64,000 nucleotides of DNA from Methylotenera versatilis 7 (GCF_000799165.1 NZ_JUGF01000002.1:1364001-1428000), one strand, 5' to 3'. Positions 52,302-63,185 are shown, counted from the first letter of the stretch. Numbers and translations: made by a program. Notes: a model not told the origin generated them from the letters alone.

Positions 52302-55300
52302 TGGCTAAGCGTACCGACATTAAATCTATTCTAATCATCGGCGCAGGGCCGATCGTTATTGGTCAAGCTTGCGAGTTTGATTATTCTGGCGCCCAGGCGT
52401 GTAAAGCATTGCGCGAAGAAGGTTATCGCGTTATTTTGGTTAACTCTAATCCTGCCACGATTATGACCGACCCTGAAATGGCAGATGCGACTTACATTGA
52501 GCCAATTACCTGGCGTGTCGTTGAAAAGATTATTGCCAAAGAAAAGCCAGATGCCTTATTGCCGACAATGGGTGGGCAAACTGCGCTTAACTGTGCCTTG
52601 GATTTAGATAAGCACGGCGTATTGGCTAAATACAATGTTGAGCTAATTGGCGCCTCAAAGGAAGCGATTGATAAAGCGGAAGATCGCCAAAAATTTAAAG
52701 AAGCCATGACTAAAATTGGCTTGGGTTCTGCACGCTCCAGCATCGCGCATTCAATGGAAGAAGCTTTGCAGGTGCAAGCCAGTATTGGTTATCCAGCGAT
52801 TATTCGCCCATCATTTACCATGGGCGGTAGTGGCGGCGGTATTGCTTATAATCGTGAAGAATTCATCACGATTTGTGAGCGCGGTTTGGATGCATCGCCA
52901 ACCAAAGAGCTGTTGATTGAAGAATCAATGCTGGGCTGGAAAGAATATGAGATGGAAGTGGTGCGCGATAAAGCGGATAACTGCATCATCATCTGTTCGA
53001 TTGAAAATCTAGACCCGATGGGCGTACATACGGGCGACAGTATTACCGTTGCGCCAGCACAAACATTGACGGACAAAGAGTATCAAATCATGCGTAATGC
53101 CAGCTTGGCTGTGTTACGCGAAATCGGTGTCGATACTGGTGGTTCTAATGTGCAGTTTGCCATTAACCCTGTTGATGGTCGCATGATTGTGATTGAGATG
53201 AATCCGCGTGTATCGCGTTCATCTGCATTGGCTTCAAAAGCGACGGGTTTCCCCATTGCAAAAGTGGCGGCTAAATTAGCTGTTGGCTTTACGTTGGATG
53301 AGCTTAAAAATGAAATTACTGATGGCCAGACCCCCGCTTCGTTTGAACCGAGTATTGATTATGTAGTGACTAAAATACCGCGTTTTGCATTTGAAAAATT
53401 CCCGCAGGCGGATTCGCGTTTAACGACGCAAATGAAATCTGTTGGTGAAGTGATGGCGATTGGACGTACATTTCAGGAGTCATTTCAAAAAGCATTGCGT
53501 GGACTTGAGGTTGGTGTAGATGGACTAGATTCCATCACGACGGATATTGACCGTATTACCAAAGAGTTGGGTGAGCCTGGCCCAGAGCGTATTTGGTATT
53601 TGGGTGATGCGTTGCGTCAGGGTATGACAATCGCACAGATTTTTGATATATCAAAAATTGACCACTGGTTTTTAGCGCAAATTAAAGACATTATCGAGCG
53701 CGAAACTGCGTTAAGTGGCAGAAATATTATAGATTTGGATCGTGACGCGTTGTTTCAATTAAAGCGCCGTGGTTTCTCTGATAGACGATTAGCGAAGTTG
53801 TTGGCGACAGATCAGCATACAGTACGTGCATATCGTCAAAATCTGAATATTCGCCCTGTGTATAAGCGCGTCGATACTTGCGCGGCAGAGTTTGCAACGG
53901 ATACGGCTTATATGTATTCCAGCTATGAAGAGGAATGCGAAGCGCAACCAACCAACAAGAAAAAAATCATGGTGTTGGGCGGCGGACCAAATCGTATTGG
54001 CCAAGGTATTGAGTTTGATTATTGCTGTGTACATGCGGCATTTGCCATGCGCGAAGATGGTTACGAAACCATCATGGTCAACTGCAATCCTGAAACGGTT
54101 TCTACCGATTACGATACATCAGACCGTCTGTATTTTGAGCCTGTGACATTGGAAGATGTGCTTGAAATCGTGCATATCGAAAAACCCGTGGGGGTGATTG
54201 TGCAGTATGGCGGACAAACGCCATTGAAACTGGCGCGTGATTTAGAAAAAGCCGGTGTACCGATTATAGGTACGACACCGGACGCGATCGACAGAGCAGA
54301 AGACCGTGAACGTTTCCAGAAAATGCTACAGGATTTAGGCTTAAAACAACCACCAAACCGTACGGCGCGTACGCCAGAAGCGGCATTGATTGCCGCGGCG
54401 GAAATCGGTTATCCATTAGTTGTTCGCCCAAGCTATGTTTTAGGTGGCCGTGCGATGGAAATCGTCCATGAGCAAAGTCAGCTAGAACGTTATATGCGTG
54501 AAGCGGTGAAGGTTTCTAACGAATCTCCAGTATTATTGGACCGCTTTTTAAACGACGCGCTGGAAATCGATGTGGACGCGATTTGTGACGGCGAAGATGT
54601 GCTGATCGGCGGCATTATGCAGCACGTCGAGCAAGCTGGCGTGCATTCTGGCGATTCTGCCTGTTCATTACCGCCTTATAACTTAAGTGAAAAGTTGCAA
54701 GATGAGTTGCGTGTACAAACCGTACAAATGGCCAAAGCATTAGGCGTAAAAGGTTTGATGAATGTGCAATTTGCGATTCAAGGCACGACTGTTTATGTGC
54801 TTGAAGTGAATCCGCGTGCATCGCGTACCGTGCCATTTGTGTCAAAAGCCTGTGGATTGCAATTGGCTAAAATCGCTGCACGCTGTATGGCAGGTCAAAG
54901 CCTAAAATCGCAAGGTGTGACAAAAGAAGTGATTCCGCCTTATTTCTCAGTAAAAGAAGCGGTATTCCCGTTTATTAAGTTTCCTGGTGTTGATACGATT
55001 TTAGGCCCGGAGATGAAATCAACTGGTGAAGTGATGGGCGTGGGCGCTACTTTTGCAGAAGCGTTTGTCAAATCGCAACTAGGCGCATCGGCTAAACTAC
55101 CTAAAGGTGGTCGTGCGTTTATTAGTGTGCGCAACGAAGACCACCAAAAAGTAGTGGATATTGCACAAGATTTAGCCAAGCTGGGCTTTACTTTAGTAGC
55201 GACCAAAGGCACGGCTAAAGCGCTAGTAGAGCATGGCTTAACGGTTACACCCGTGAATAAAGTAGCAGAAGGTCGCCCGCATATCGTCGATATGATTAAA

Positions 55301-55504
55301 AACAATGAAATCAATTTTATTGTGAACGTGACTGAAGACAAAAAGGCGGTTGCTGACTCTTATGAAATTCGTCGCAGTGCTTTGCAAAATAAAGTCACGT
55401 ATTACACGACGCTTGCAGGTGCTAAGGCTGCATGTATTGGCATGGCGCATATGGAAGAGCTTAATGTGGAGTCGCTGCAAGAATTACACAAAAAGCTGGC
55501 ATAA
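52301..55504 (+). CDS. carB: Carbamoyl-phosphate synthase large subunit
   Basis: 1067 residues, the standard length. Two homologous ATP-grasp halves: the first (carboxyphosphate, about 1-400) with [19 protein letters not shown] and [16 protein letters not shown], an oligomerisation domain, the second (carbamate kinase, about 550-935) with [19 protein letters not shown] and [14 protein letters not shown], then the allosteric MGS-like domain (about 935-1067) that binds UMP or ornithine in relatives. Start codon overlaps the carA stop, so subunits are made in balance. Confidence 0.98.
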   Translation: MAKRTDIKSILIIGAGPIVIGQACEFDYSGAQACKALREEGYRVILVNSNPATIMTDPEMADATYIEPITWRVVEKIIAKEKPDALLPTMGGQTALNCALDLDKHGVLAKYNVELIGASKEAIDKAEDRQKFKEAMTKIGLGSARSSIAHSMEEALQVQASIGYPAIIRPSFTMGGSGGGIAYNREEFITICERGLDASPTKELLIEESMLGWKEYEMEVVRDKADNCIIICSIENLDPMGVHTGDSITVAPAQTLTDKEYQIMRNASLAVLREIGVDTGGSNVQFAINPVDGRMIVIEMNPRVSRSSALASKATGFPIAKVAAKLAVGFTLDELKNEITDGQTPASFEPSIDYVVTKIPRFAFEKFPQADSRLTTQMKSVGEVMAIGRTFQESFQKALRGLEVGVDGLDSITTDIDRITKELGEPGPERIWYLGDALRQGMTIAQIFDISKIDHWFLAQIKDIIERETALSGRNIIDLDRDALFQLKRRGFSDRRLAKLLATDQHTVRAYRQNLNIRPVYKRVDTCAAEFATDTAYMYSSYEEECEAQPTNKKKIMVLGGGPNRIGQGIEFDYCCVHAAFAMREDGYETIMVNCNPETVSTDYDTSDRLYFEPVTLEDVLEIVHIEKPVGVIVQYGGQTPLKLARDLEKAGVPIIGTTPDAIDRAEDRERFQKMLQDLGLKQPPNRTARTPEAALIAAAEIGYPLVVRPSYVLGGRAMEIVHEQSQLERYMREAVKVSNESPVLLDRFLNDALEIDVDAICDGEDVLIGGIMQHVEQAGVHSGDSACSLPPYNLSEKLQDELRVQTVQMAKALGVKGLMNVQFAIQGTTVYVLEVNPRASRTVPFVSKACGLQLAKIAARCMAGQSLKSQGVTKEVIPPYFSVKEAVFPFIKFPGVDTILGPEMKSTGEVMGVGATFAEAFVKSQLGASAKLPKGGRAFISVRNEDHQKVVDIAQDLAKLGFTLVATKGTAKALVEHGLTVTPVNKVAEGRPHIVDMIKNNEINFIVNVTEDKKAVADSYEIRRSALQNKVTYYTTLAGAKAACIGMAHMEELNVESLQELHKKLA

Positions 55505-55602
55505 AATACTGCACAAAATCTGGAGTTAAAAAGCCCAAATCAGAAAGCTTGGACTTGCATAAAAAGCTTATCTAAAATACACTTTAGCTTAACAATTACC
55601 TA

Positions 55603-55637
55603 AAACCACGCTCATCTTGGGTGTGGTTTATTTTTTT
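55603..55637 (+). terminator. Intrinsic terminator after carB
   Basis: AAACCAC (55603-55609) and GTGGTTT (55623-55629), then A and a run of seven T. Lies between carB and greA, so greA probably has its own start. Confidence 0.85.
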
Positions 55638-55663
55638 ACCACTATTTAGAACGGTCTTACAGC

Positions 55664-56146
55664 ATGGCATTAAATCAAATTCCCGTCACCATTAAAGGCG
55701 CAGAGCTACTCAAAGAAGAGTTACAGCGTTTACGTAGCACTGATCGCCCTGCGGTGATTCAGGCGATTGCAGAAGCGCGCGCGCAAGGTGACTTATCTGA
55801 AAATGCAGAATATGAAGCGGCCAAGGAAAAGCAGAGCTTTATTGAAGGTCGTATCGCAGAACTGGAATCAAAGCTATCTAATTTATTGGTGATTGATCCT
55901 ACTACTTTGCATGCTGAAGGTCGCGTAGTGTTTGGCGCTACTGTCAATATTGAAGATTTAGATTCAGGCGACAATAAAACCTACCAAATTGTTGGTGAGG
56001 ATGAGGCTGACATTAAAGGCGGTAAGATTTCGGTAGGCTCACCCATTGCGCGCGCATTGATTGGTAAATCAGCAGGTGAAGTAGCAGAGGTTTCTGCACC
56101 TGGCGGCATTAAAGAGTATGAAGTACTTGATGTGCTTTATATTTAA
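55664..56146 (+). CDS. greA: Transcription elongation factor GreA
   Basis: Rescues backtracked RNA polymerase by stimulating cleavage of the nascent RNA. 160 residues: N-terminal antiparallel coiled coil with the acidic tip sequence GDLSENAEYEAAKE, then the FKBP-like C-terminal domain with VGSPIARALIGKSAGEV. Length and motifs separate it from GreB. Follows carB as in many proteobacteria. Confidence 0.97.
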   Translation: MALNQIPVTIKGAELLKEELQRLRSTDRPAVIQAIAEARAQGDLSENAEYEAAKEKQSFIEGRIAELESKLSNLLVIDPTTLHAEGRVVFGATVNIEDLDSGDNKTYQIVGEDEADIKGGKISVGSPIARALIGKSAGEVAEVSAPGGIKEYEVLDVLYI

Positions 56147-56177
56147 AACTCGATAGCACACTTGGATATTTAAACGA

Positions 56178-56615
56178 ATGTTATCTAGACTAAACTTGAT
56201 TGTTGTGACGCTTTGGGTTGGCGCACTTTGGGCAATCGGCCTGTCTGCTTATGTGTTATTTGATGTCTTGCAAGATAAGCGGTTGGCGGGCAGTTTAGCT
56301 GGGCGCTTATTCACTATTGTCAGTTACATTGGCATGGTAAGCGCAATTTATTTGCTGATTCAACGCCTGCTGGATTACGGCACTGCTGCATTAAGACAAA
56401 GTTTTTTTTGGGCCGTGTTTGTTATGCTGCTTTTAGTATTAGCAGGACATTTTGGTATTCAACCTTTGCTCGCACAGTTGAGAAGCGCAGCGCTGCCAAA
56501 CGATGTGATGCAAAGCGTTTTTGCCAGTAGGTTTAGAAACTGGCACGGTGTAGCTAGTGTGGCTTATTTGTTAGAGTGCTTGCTGGGCTTTGTGCTGGTA
56601 TTAAAAGTACGATAG
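56178..56615 (+). CDS. DUF4149 family membrane protein
   Basis: 145 residues with four predicted membrane helices (about 5-28, 43-62, 76-93 and 120-142). The start LNLIVVTLWVGALWAIGL and the conserved NWHGVASVAYLLEC before the last helix fit DUF4149, a family often found next to greA or yhbY in betaproteobacteria. Function unknown. ATG 31 bp after greA, likely same transcript; convergent with yhbY. Confidence 0.85.
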   Translation: MLSRLNLIVVTLWVGALWAIGLSAYVLFDVLQDKRLAGSLAGRLFTIVSYIGMVSAIYLLIQRLLDYGTAALRQSFFWAVFVMLLLVLAGHFGIQPLLAQLRSAALPNDVMQSVFASRFRNWHGVASVAYLLECLLGFVLVLKVR

Positions 56616-56659
56616 CATTAGAGTGAATAATGCTTTAGATTAAACCTAAAGCGTTAAAT

Positions 56660-56968
56660 TCAAAGCTTTGGAATGATAACTTTAGCTTTTTCTTTTACGG
56701 TATTGCTTGCACGATAAAATACTAATTGTTTGCCAATATGATGTACTGCAACTGCGTTGGTTTTCGTGCAAACTTCTAAATATAAAGCCTTTCGCGCATC
56801 ACGGTCATCACCTGCTACCTGCACTTTAATCAATTCGTGGGCATTTAAGTTAAGCTCAATTTCTTTTAGAACACTTTCGGTCAGGCCGTTATTGCCGATC
56901 ATGACAACAGGGTTTAAGCTGTGCGCTAAGCCGCGTAAATGAGCAATTTGTTTGGTGCTAAGTTTCAT
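56660..56968 (-). CDS. yhbY: YhbY-type RNA-binding protein (CRM domain)
   Basis: 102-residue single CRM domain: LSTKQIAHLRGLAHSLNPVVMIGNNGLTESV with the RNA-contacting GxxG-like loop, then ELIKVQVAGDDRD and AVHHIGKQLVFYR. E. coli YhbY associates with pre-50S ribosomal particles. Opposite in direction to rlmE, which encodes another 50S maturation factor, the arrangement seen in most proteobacteria. Confidence 0.94.
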   Translation of the reverse strand: MKLSTKQIAHLRGLAHSLNPVVMIGNNGLTESVLKEIELNLNAHELIKVQVAGDDRDARKALYLEVCTKTNAVAVHHIGKQLVFYRASNTVKEKAKVIIPKL

Positions 56969-57020
56969 TTGTTAACCTTTTAAATAATGCACTATTTTAT
57001 CATGAACAGCTGTTGTTGAT

Positions 57021-57110
57021 TTGAAGCCATTTTACTTTGAAATTTGTCACATATTAAAAGAGGCTTTATTTTGAAAGTTGTTATAACTTGAAACAAACTA
57101 TATTTTGAAA
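57021..57110. repeat. 17-nt-phased TTGAAA array before rlmE
   Basis: TTGAAA or a one-base variant occurs at 57021 (TTGAAG), 57037, 57054 (TTAAAA), 57071, 57088 and 57105: steps of 16, 17, 17, 17 and 17. The last hexamer contains the TTG start codon of rlmE. Looks like a degenerate tandem repeat filling the yhbY-rlmE gap. Confidence 0.6.
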
Positions 57111-57725
57111 CCTACTAGAACCAGTAAAGCCTGGATGCAAGAGCATCTGAATGACGAATTTGTAAAACGTGCTCAAAAAGAAGGCTATCGTGCGCGTGCT
57201 GCTTATAAATTAATCGAAATTGATGATAAAGATAAGTTAATCAAGCCGGGTATGACAGTGGTTGATCTAGGTTCAACACCCGGAAGCTGGTCGCAAGTGG
57301 TGGTGCAGCGCTTAAAGGGCCAAGGCAATGTGATTGCTTTGGATATTCTTGAGATGCAAGCGATTCCTGGTGTGACTTTTATTCAAGGGGATTTTCGGGA
57401 AGATGCGGTTTTAAAAGAACTCGAAAATAGTCTAAATGGTAAAAAAGTAGACCTTGTAATTGCGGATATGGCCCCCAATATAAGTGGTATTAAAGATGTT
57501 GACTTGGCGGGTTCGGCTTATTTAACTGAATTGGCCTTGGCATTTAGTTCCGTATGGCTGAAACCAGATGGGCATTTTTTAGTCAAAGTTTTTATAGGCT
57601 CAGGTTTTGAAGAGATTGTAAAAGTGATGCGATTACAATTTGCTAAGGTAGTTACCCGCAAGCCAAAAGCATCGCGTGATCGCAGTAGTGAAGTGTATTT
57701 ATTAGGCTTAAATAAAAAGGCTTAA
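57105..57725 (+). CDS. rlmE: 23S rRNA (uridine2552-2'-O)-methyltransferase RlmE
   Basis: Methylates U2552 in the A-loop of 23S rRNA. 206 residues: SKAWMQEHLNDEFVKRAQKEGYRARAAYKL, the SAM motif VVDLGSTPGSWSQV (with DLGSxPG), and catalytic residues K-D-K-E (ADMAPNISG and VKVFIGSGFEE among them). TTG at 57105 is the only start that keeps the conserved N-terminus; there is no clear ribosome binding site. Upstream of ftsH, as usual. Confidence 0.94.
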   Translation: MKPTRTSKAWMQEHLNDEFVKRAQKEGYRARAAYKLIEIDDKDKLIKPGMTVVDLGSTPGSWSQVVVQRLKGQGNVIALDILEMQAIPGVTFIQGDFREDAVLKELENSLNGKKVDLVIADMAPNISGIKDVDLAGSAYLTELALAFSSVWLKPDGHFLVKVFIGSGFEEIVKVMRLQFAKVVTRKPKASRDRSSEVYLLGLNKKA

Positions 57726-57862
57726 GAATAAGAACTTAAGTAATAACTGAATAATATAGACTGGCGTAATGTTAGTAATTTAACAATGCGTGTAAGTGAA
57801 TTAGTTTAAAATAAGTCATCTGTTTAATGACTTGAATTCCCCAATTTTTAAGGAATGGGCAC

Positions 57863-59758
57863 GTGAATAATATCGCAAAAAGTATCGCAATTTGGCTAGC
57901 AGTAGCGCTTGTGTTGATGATGGTGTTCAACCAATTTGGCGCAACCAGCAAAGCAGATAGCCAAATGGTCTACTCACAATTCATGCAGGAAGTGAAAAAT
58001 GGCCGTATTGCCAAAGTGCAGATCGACGGCCGTGTCGTGCATGGTAAAACGCAAGATGGCAAAGAATTTAGTACCTACGCGCCGAATGATTTATGGATGG
58101 TGAACGACTTATTAAAATACAACGTAGTCGTCGAAGCGAAGCCAGAGCAACAACGCTCTGTATTGTTAGAGCTATTCATGTCCTGGTTCCCAATGATTTT
58201 ATTGATTGGTGTATGGATTTTCTTTATGCGTCAAATGCAAGGCGGCGGCAAGGGCGGTGGACCGTTTTCGTTTGGTAAAAGTAAAGCGCGTCAATTAGAC
58301 GAAAGTTCAAATCAAACGACTTTTGCCGATGTGGCCGGTTGCGATGAGGCGAAAGAAGAAGTTACTGAGTTGGTCGACTTTTTAAAAGAGCCGACCAAAT
58401 TCCAGAAACTAGGTGGCCGTATTCCACGTGGCGTATTGCTTGTTGGTCCTCCTGGTACAGGTAAAACCTTGCTTGCGCGTGCAATCGCAGGCGAAGCAAA
58501 AGTGCCATTTTTCTCAATCTCTGGTTCAGACTTTGTGGAAATGTTTGTCGGTGTTGGTGCGGCGCGTGTACGTGATATGTTTGAAACAGCCAAGAAAAAC
58601 TCGCCTTGCATTATCTTTATCGACGAGATTGATGCGGTAGGACGTAGCCGTGGTGCGGGTACTGGCGGCGGCAACGATGAGCGCGAGCAAACATTGAACC
58701 AGTTATTGGTGGAAATGGACGGTTTTGAAGCCAGTTCTGGTGTGATTATTATCGCGGCAACCAATAGGGCGGATGTATTGGATAAAGCCTTGTTACGTCC
58801 AGGTCGTTTTGACCGTCAAGTAATGGTTGGTTTGCCTGACATTAAAGGCCGTGAGCAAATTTTATTGGTGCATATGCGTAAAGTGCCAATTGATCCAGAT
58901 GTGAAAGCTGATATTTTAGCGCGCGGTACGCCTGGTTTTAGTGGTGCAGATTTGGCTAACTTAGTGAATGAAGCCGCTTTATTTGCGGCACGTCGCAGCA
59001 AACGTACGGTTGATATGGAAGATTTTGAAGATGCTAAAGACAAAATCTACATGGGTCCTGAGCGTAAATCGATGGTGATGCGCGAAGAGGAGCGTCGCAA
59101 TACGGCGTATCACGAAAGCGGTCATGCTGTAGTAGCTAAGTTGTTACCAAAGGCAGATCCTGTACATAAAGTAACCATTATGCCGCGTGGTTGGGCGCTT
59201 GGATTAACATGGCAGTTGCCTGAGTTCGATCGCATCAGTAACTATAAAGATAAGATGCTGGAAGAAATTTCGATTCTATTTGGCGGGCGTATTGCTGAAG
59301 AAATTTTCATGCATCAAATGAGTACTGGCGCATCGAATGACTTTGAGCGTGCAACTAAATTAGCGCGTGATATGGTGACTAAGTACGGCATGAGTGACGC
59401 ACTTGGCACGATGGTTTATGCAGGTAGCGAGCAGGATTCGTTTTTCGGCAACATGAGCTCTAAAACGGTGAGTGAAGCGACGCAGCAAAAAGTAGATGCT
59501 GAGATTCGCCGTATTTTGGATGAGCAATATGGTATTGCGCGCAAATTGCTGGAAGACAATCGTGATAAAGTTGAGGCGATGACTGCGGCGTTGATGGAAT
59601 ATGAAACCATTGATGCTGATCAGATCAACGATATTATGGCAAGTTTGCCAGTGCGTGCGCCTAAACCTCGCCAGCCAAAAGTAAAGCCAACGGATAGCGG
59701 CGGATCTTCTGGCACCACGGCAACGCCAGCGCCGCAGCCTGCGGCAAAAATTGAGTAA
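57863..59758 (+). CDS. ftsH: ATP-dependent zinc metalloprotease FtsH
   Basis: Membrane-anchored AAA+ protease that degrades regulatory and misfolded membrane proteins, including LpxC and sigma-32 in E. coli. 631 residues: two membrane helices (about 5-24 and 103-122) around a periplasmic domain, Walker A GPPGTGKT at 195-202, Walker [13 protein letters not shown], zinc motif HESGH at 417-421, and a Pro/Ala-rich disordered tail from about 605. GTG start with AAGGAA upstream. Its presence near LPS genes is probably coincidental. Confidence 0.98.
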   Translation: MNNIAKSIAIWLAVALVLMMVFNQFGATSKADSQMVYSQFMQEVKNGRIAKVQIDGRVVHGKTQDGKEFSTYAPNDLWMVNDLLKYNVVVEAKPEQQRSVLLELFMSWFPMILLIGVWIFFMRQMQGGGKGGGPFSFGKSKARQLDESSNQTTFADVAGCDEAKEEVTELVDFLKEPTKFQKLGGRIPRGVLLVGPPGTGKTLLARAIAGEAKVPFFSISGSDFVEMFVGVGAARVRDMFETAKKNSPCIIFIDEIDAVGRSRGAGTGGGNDEREQTLNQLLVEMDGFEASSGVIIIAATNRADVLDKALLRPGRFDRQVMVGLPDIKGREQILLVHMRKVPIDPDVKADILARGTPGFSGADLANLVNEAALFAARRSKRTVDMEDFEDAKDKIYMGPERKSMVMREEERRNTAYHESGHAVVAKLLPKADPVHKVTIMPRGWALGLTWQLPEFDRISNYKDKMLEEISILFGGRIAEEIFMHQMSTGASNDFERATKLARDMVTKYGMSDALGTMVYAGSEQDSFFGNMSSKTVSEATQQKVDAEIRRILDEQYGIARKLLEDNRDKVEAMTAALMEYETIDADQINDIMASLPVRAPKPRQPKVKPTDSGGSSGTTATPAPQPAAKIE

Positions 59759-59808
59759 TTTAATGTGTTAAGTCTACGTTAATATTCAAATATAAGTGGT
59801 GTTAAAAT

Positions 59809-59847
59809 AAGGGTTGATTCCAATATTGATTGGCTCAACCCTTTTTT
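59809..59847 (+). terminator. Intrinsic terminator after ftsH
   Basis: AAGGGTTGA (59809-59817) pairs with TCAACCCTT (59835-59843), extended inside by CCAAT/ATTGG, and runs into TTTTTT. Confidence 0.93.
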
Positions 59848-59899
59848 ATTATCTAGAGGTTTTATTGTCTAGCATTCTTATTACCTGGCGATTATCGAT

Positions 59900-60724
59900 A
59901 TGATTTTTAATTGCGGAAAATTTCAGCTCAATTTAAATCGCCCACACGTGATGGGCATTGTGAATGTCACGCCGGATTCATTTTCGGATGGTGGAAAGTT
60001 TGCGCAAACGAATCTAGCGGTTGAGCACGCGTTAAAGCTGGTGGAAGAAGGTGCTGATATTCTGGATGTTGGCGGTGAATCTACCCGACCAAATGCAGTG
60101 CCGGTGAGTTTGCAAGAAGAATTAGACCGCGTGATTCCTGTGATTGAAGTTTTGGTTAAGCAAATCAATATTCCGTTATCGATAGACACTTATAAATCGC
60201 AAGTGATGCAAGCAGCGATTGCAGCTGGTGCTAGTATTGTGAACGATATACGTGCATTACAGGAAAGTGATGCTTTGAGTATCGTTGCGGCTTCTGATGC
60301 AGGTGTGTGTCTGATGCATATGCAAGGCACGCCACAAAGCATGCAAATCAACCCGCAATACACTGATGTTGTGAGTGAAGTAAAAGCATTTTTGCAGCAG
60401 CGGCTAGAGGTGTGTGAAGCAGCAGACATTGCAAGAGATCGAATTTTGCTTGACCCTGGTTTTGGATTTGGAAAAACGCGGGCACATAATATTGCCTTGA
60501 TTCAACATCTTGCTAGTTTTTCATCGCTGGGTCAGCCTTTGCTGGTTGGTCTGTCACGTAAATCTGTATTAGGCCAAGTGACTGGACATGATGTGGATGC
60601 AAGGCTATACGCCAGTGTCGCGGCATCGGTTATCTCGGCAATGGTTGGTGCTAAAATATTACGTGTGCATGATGTAAAAGCAACAGTGGAAGCATTAAAA
60701 GTAGTGGTGGCAATCCAGCAATAA
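59900..60724 (+). CDS. folP: Dihydropteroate synthase
   Basis: Joins p-aminobenzoate to dihydropterin pyrophosphate in folate synthesis; target of sulfonamides. 274 residues of TIM-barrel with MGIVNVTPDSFSDGGKF, DVGGESTRPNAVPV, SIDTYKSQV, VNDIRALQ, DPGFGFGKT and GLSRKSVLG. All are canonical. Lies between ftsH and glmM, the usual order. Confidence 0.97.
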   Translation: MIFNCGKFQLNLNRPHVMGIVNVTPDSFSDGGKFAQTNLAVEHALKLVEEGADILDVGGESTRPNAVPVSLQEELDRVIPVIEVLVKQINIPLSIDTYKSQVMQAAIAAGASIVNDIRALQESDALSIVAASDAGVCLMHMQGTPQSMQINPQYTDVVSEVKAFLQQRLEVCEAADIARDRILLDPGFGFGKTRAHNIALIQHLASFSSLGQPLLVGLSRKSVLGQVTGHDVDARLYASVAASVISAMVGAKILRVHDVKATVEALKVVVAIQQ

Positions 60725-60775
60725 TCACCAATGATTAATCAGCATAAACGGCAATTACGATAAGAGTAAAACAAT

Positions 60776-62131
60776 ATGAGTAAACAATATTTCGGCACTG
60801 ACGGTATTCGTGGAAAAGTAGGGGAGCACCCGATTACACCTGATTTCGTCATGCGTCTGGGTTATGCCGCTGGTCGTGTCTTGGCGGTCCGTGCCGGCGA
60901 TTTAGCAAAAGGCGCACGCCCTGCTGTACTGATAGGAAAAGACACACGCATTTCTGGCTACATGTTAGAAGCCGCGCTGGAGGCAGGTTTGTCGGCTGCT
61001 GGCGTTGATGTCTTACTGACAGGGCCAATGCCGACACCTGCGGTTGCTTATCTCACGCGCGCTTTGCGTGCGCAGGCAGGGATCGTCATTTCTGCCTCAC
61101 ATAATCCTTATTACGATAATGGCATTAAGTTTTTCTCTAGTTTGGGCGCTAAATTGCCGGATGAGATTGAGCATGCAATTGAGGCTGAATTAGATAAGCC
61201 AATGCAGGTGATGGAGTCGGCAAAGCTAGGCAAAGCGCGCCGTATTGATGATGCGGCTGGACGTTATATTGAGTTTTGTAAAAGCACTTTTCCCAATCAT
61301 TTAGACTTGCGCGGTCTAAAAATCGTACTGGATTGTGCGCATGGTGCAACTTATCATGTGGCACCACCTGTTTTTCATGAGCTGGGTGCAGAAGTCATTA
61401 CAATCGGTAATAAGCCGGATGGTTTGAATATCAATGAGCAAGTTGGCTCAACGCATCCGCAGGCGCTACAAAAGGCAGTTGTAGAACAGCAGGCGGATTT
61501 GGGCATTGCTTTTGATGGTGATGGCGACCGTGTGATGATGGTGGATAACCTTGGTAATTTATTGGATGGTGACCAGCTTTTGTACATTATTGCGCTAGGT
61601 TTATATGCTAAAGGTAAATTGAAAGGCGGCGTGGCGGGCACGTTGATGACCAATTTAGCGCTTGAACATGCGCTGCAAAAACATCAAATACCATTTGCGC
61701 GTGCCAATGTGGGTGACCGCTATGTGCTGGAATTGCTGAATCAGAAGAACTGGAAATTAGGTGGCGAGAACTCTGGCCATATTTTAACGCTGGATAAGCA
61801 TAGCAGTGGCGACGCAATCATCGCGGCTCTGCAAGTACTGCAAGCGCTGGCAGATAGCGGTAAAACGCTGGCAGAAATTGGCGCGAGTTTAAGTTTGTAT
61901 CCACAAGTGTTAATCAATGTGACGACTAAAGATAAGTTGGATTTACAGCATACTGATATTCAGCGGTCAGTTAAAGCTGCTGAAACAAAACTGAATGGTT
62001 CAGGTCGTGTATTGCTACGTGCTTCTGGTACTGAACCGAAAATTCGCGTGATGGTGGAAGGCCAAGATGCTGCGTTGGTGCAAAAACTGGCTGAAGACAT
62101 TGCGGCCGTTGTTAAAAAAGCTGCAGAATAA
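60776..62131 (+). CDS. glmM: Phosphoglucosamine mutase
   Basis: Converts glucosamine 6-phosphate to glucosamine 1-phosphate for UDP-GlcNAc, needed for peptidoglycan and lipid A. 451 residues: [19 protein letters not shown], the phosphoserine loop [16 protein letters not shown], metal loop [10 protein letters not shown], sugar loop GGENSGHI and the phosphate-binding [15 protein letters not shown]. Standard length. VOC gene follows after 2 bp. Confidence 0.98.
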   Translation: MSKQYFGTDGIRGKVGEHPITPDFVMRLGYAAGRVLAVRAGDLAKGARPAVLIGKDTRISGYMLEAALEAGLSAAGVDVLLTGPMPTPAVAYLTRALRAQAGIVISASHNPYYDNGIKFFSSLGAKLPDEIEHAIEAELDKPMQVMESAKLGKARRIDDAAGRYIEFCKSTFPNHLDLRGLKIVLDCAHGATYHVAPPVFHELGAEVITIGNKPDGLNINEQVGSTHPQALQKAVVEQQADLGIAFDGDGDRVMMVDNLGNLLDGDQLLYIIALGLYAKGKLKGGVAGTLMTNLALEHALQKHQIPFARANVGDRYVLELLNQKNWKLGGENSGHILTLDKHSSGDAIIAALQVLQALADSGKTLAEIGASLSLYPQVLINVTTKDKLDLQHTDIQRSVKAAETKLNGSGRVLLRASGTEPKIRVMVEGQDAALVQKLAEDIAAVVKKAAE

Positions 62132-62133
62132 AA

Positions 62134-62499
62134 ATGAATTTAAACGCAGTTGAGATTAAGGCGTTTGTGCCTGCAAAAGACTTTGCATTGTCCAAACAGT
62201 TTTATCAGGAAATTGGCTTTGTATTGGCATCAGAGGGCGGTGGTGTTGCCTATTTTCATCATCAACATGTAAGTTTTTTATTACAAGATTTTTATGTAAA
62301 AGAGTTTGCTGACAACTTGATGATGCATTTACTAGTGGAAGATGTGGATGCATGGTGGAGCAAAATACAAAGCGCTAATATTGCCAAAAAATACGGCGTC
62401 AATGTTGGCGCTATAGAACAACAGCCATGGGGCATGCGTGATTTTGTGATAGCTGATCCTAGTGGTGTGCTTTGGCGAATCGGGCAAAATACGGATTAA
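62134..62499 (+). CDS. VOC (glyoxalase/bleomycin resistance-like) family protein
   Basis: 121 residues with one pair of beta-alpha-beta-beta-beta modules: VEIKAFVPAKDFALSKQFYQEIGF, VAYFHHQHVSFLLQDF, MMHLLVEDVDAWW and the closing MRDFVIADPSGVLWRIGQ. Resembles bleomycin-resistance-type members more than true GloA, whose glutathione and metal ligands are not all apparent. Starts 2 bp after glmM and is probably its operon partner. Function unknown. Confidence 0.87.
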   Translation: MNLNAVEIKAFVPAKDFALSKQFYQEIGFVLASEGGGVAYFHHQHVSFLLQDFYVKEFADNLMMHLLVEDVDAWWSKIQSANIAKKYGVNVGAIEQQPWGMRDFVIADPSGVLWRIGQNTD

Positions 62500-62501
62500 A
62501 C

Positions 62502-62524
62502 CTACTATTTAATTTAAATAGTAG
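62502..62524. terminator. AT-rich perfect palindrome after the VOC gene
   Basis: CTACTATTTAA, T, TTAAATAGTAG: two 11-bp arms around one base. Immediately past the stop codon at 62499. No T-run; may be a 3'-end hairpin or a regulator site near the FNR-type box. Confidence 0.5.
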
Positions 62525-62542
62525 AAACAATATTATTGTTTA

Positions 62543-62556
62543 TTGATATATATCAA
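62543..62556. promoter_or_regulatory. Perfect FNR/ANR-type box
   Basis: TTGATATATATCAA matches the consensus TTGAT-N4-ATCAA exactly, 90 bp before the PAP2 ATG. It suggests activation or repression by an oxygen- or NO-responsive CRP/FNR family regulator. Confidence 0.65.
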
Positions 62557-62645
62557 TAAGTTACGTCAAAAAAACTTCATTTAACTGACACTAATCATTC
62601 ACATTATCCTGACACACTGCCAGCATCAACAAGTGTAAAGAGATA

Positions 62646-63185
62646 ATGATGTCAAATAAAATGCGAATTTACCTTAGCCGCATGCATGCGTTAGATAGCG
62701 CAGTGTGCGTGACCGTGAGTCATACCAATCAATATCGACTGATTCGTGATTGGTTCAGGTTAATCAGTCGTCTGGGTGATGGCGTATTTTGGTATGGACT
62801 GATGCTGGCGATTATATTAACGCAACAGGCGAATGGTATTCAGCCCGTTTTGCATATGCTGGCTGCTGGTTTAACGGGCACGTTAATCTATAAATGGTTG
62901 AAAAAAGCAACGCATCGGCCACGTCCTTTTCAGGTGAGGCAAGATGTTTGGGTGGTGGGAAAGCCGCTGGATCGCTTTAGTTTCCCCTCGGGCCATACTT
63001 TGCATGCGGTAGCCTTTAGCGTGGTGGCAATGCATTATTACCCGCAATTGGCCATTATATTAATGCCGTTCACGCTTATGGTTGCAATGTCTCGCGTGAT
63101 TTTAGGTTTGCATTATCCAAGTGATGTATTGGCTGGTGCAAGTATTGGTTACGTGATCGCGCAGCTATATTTAATGTTGATTTAA
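62646..63185 (+). CDS. PAP2-family membrane phosphatase
   Basis: 179 residues with five to six predicted membrane helices and the three acid-phosphatase motifs: KKATHRPRP (KX6RP), FPSGHTLHA (PSGH) and SRVILGLHYPSD (SRX5HX3D). Candidates for the substrate are undecaprenyl diphosphate, phosphatidate or phosphatidylglycerol phosphate, and lipid A phosphate; the sequence does not decide. ATG-ATG start with AGAGA upstream. A perfect FNR-type box 90 bp upstream suggests redox or NO control. Confidence 0.9.
   Translation: MMSNKMRIYLSRMHALDSAVCVTVSHTNQYRLIRDWFRLISRLGDGVFWYGLMLAIILTQQANGIQPVLHMLAAGLTGTLIYKWLKKATHRPRPFQVRQDVWVVGKPLDRFSFPSGHTLHAVAFSVVAMHYYPQLAIILMPFTLMVAMSRVILGLHYPSDVLAGASIGYVIAQLYLMLI

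Noticed and set aside
57826-57862. Sigma-32 promoter before ftsH (CTTGAA next to CCCCAAT)
   Set aside because: The two elements are almost adjacent, without the 13-15 bp spacer needed.
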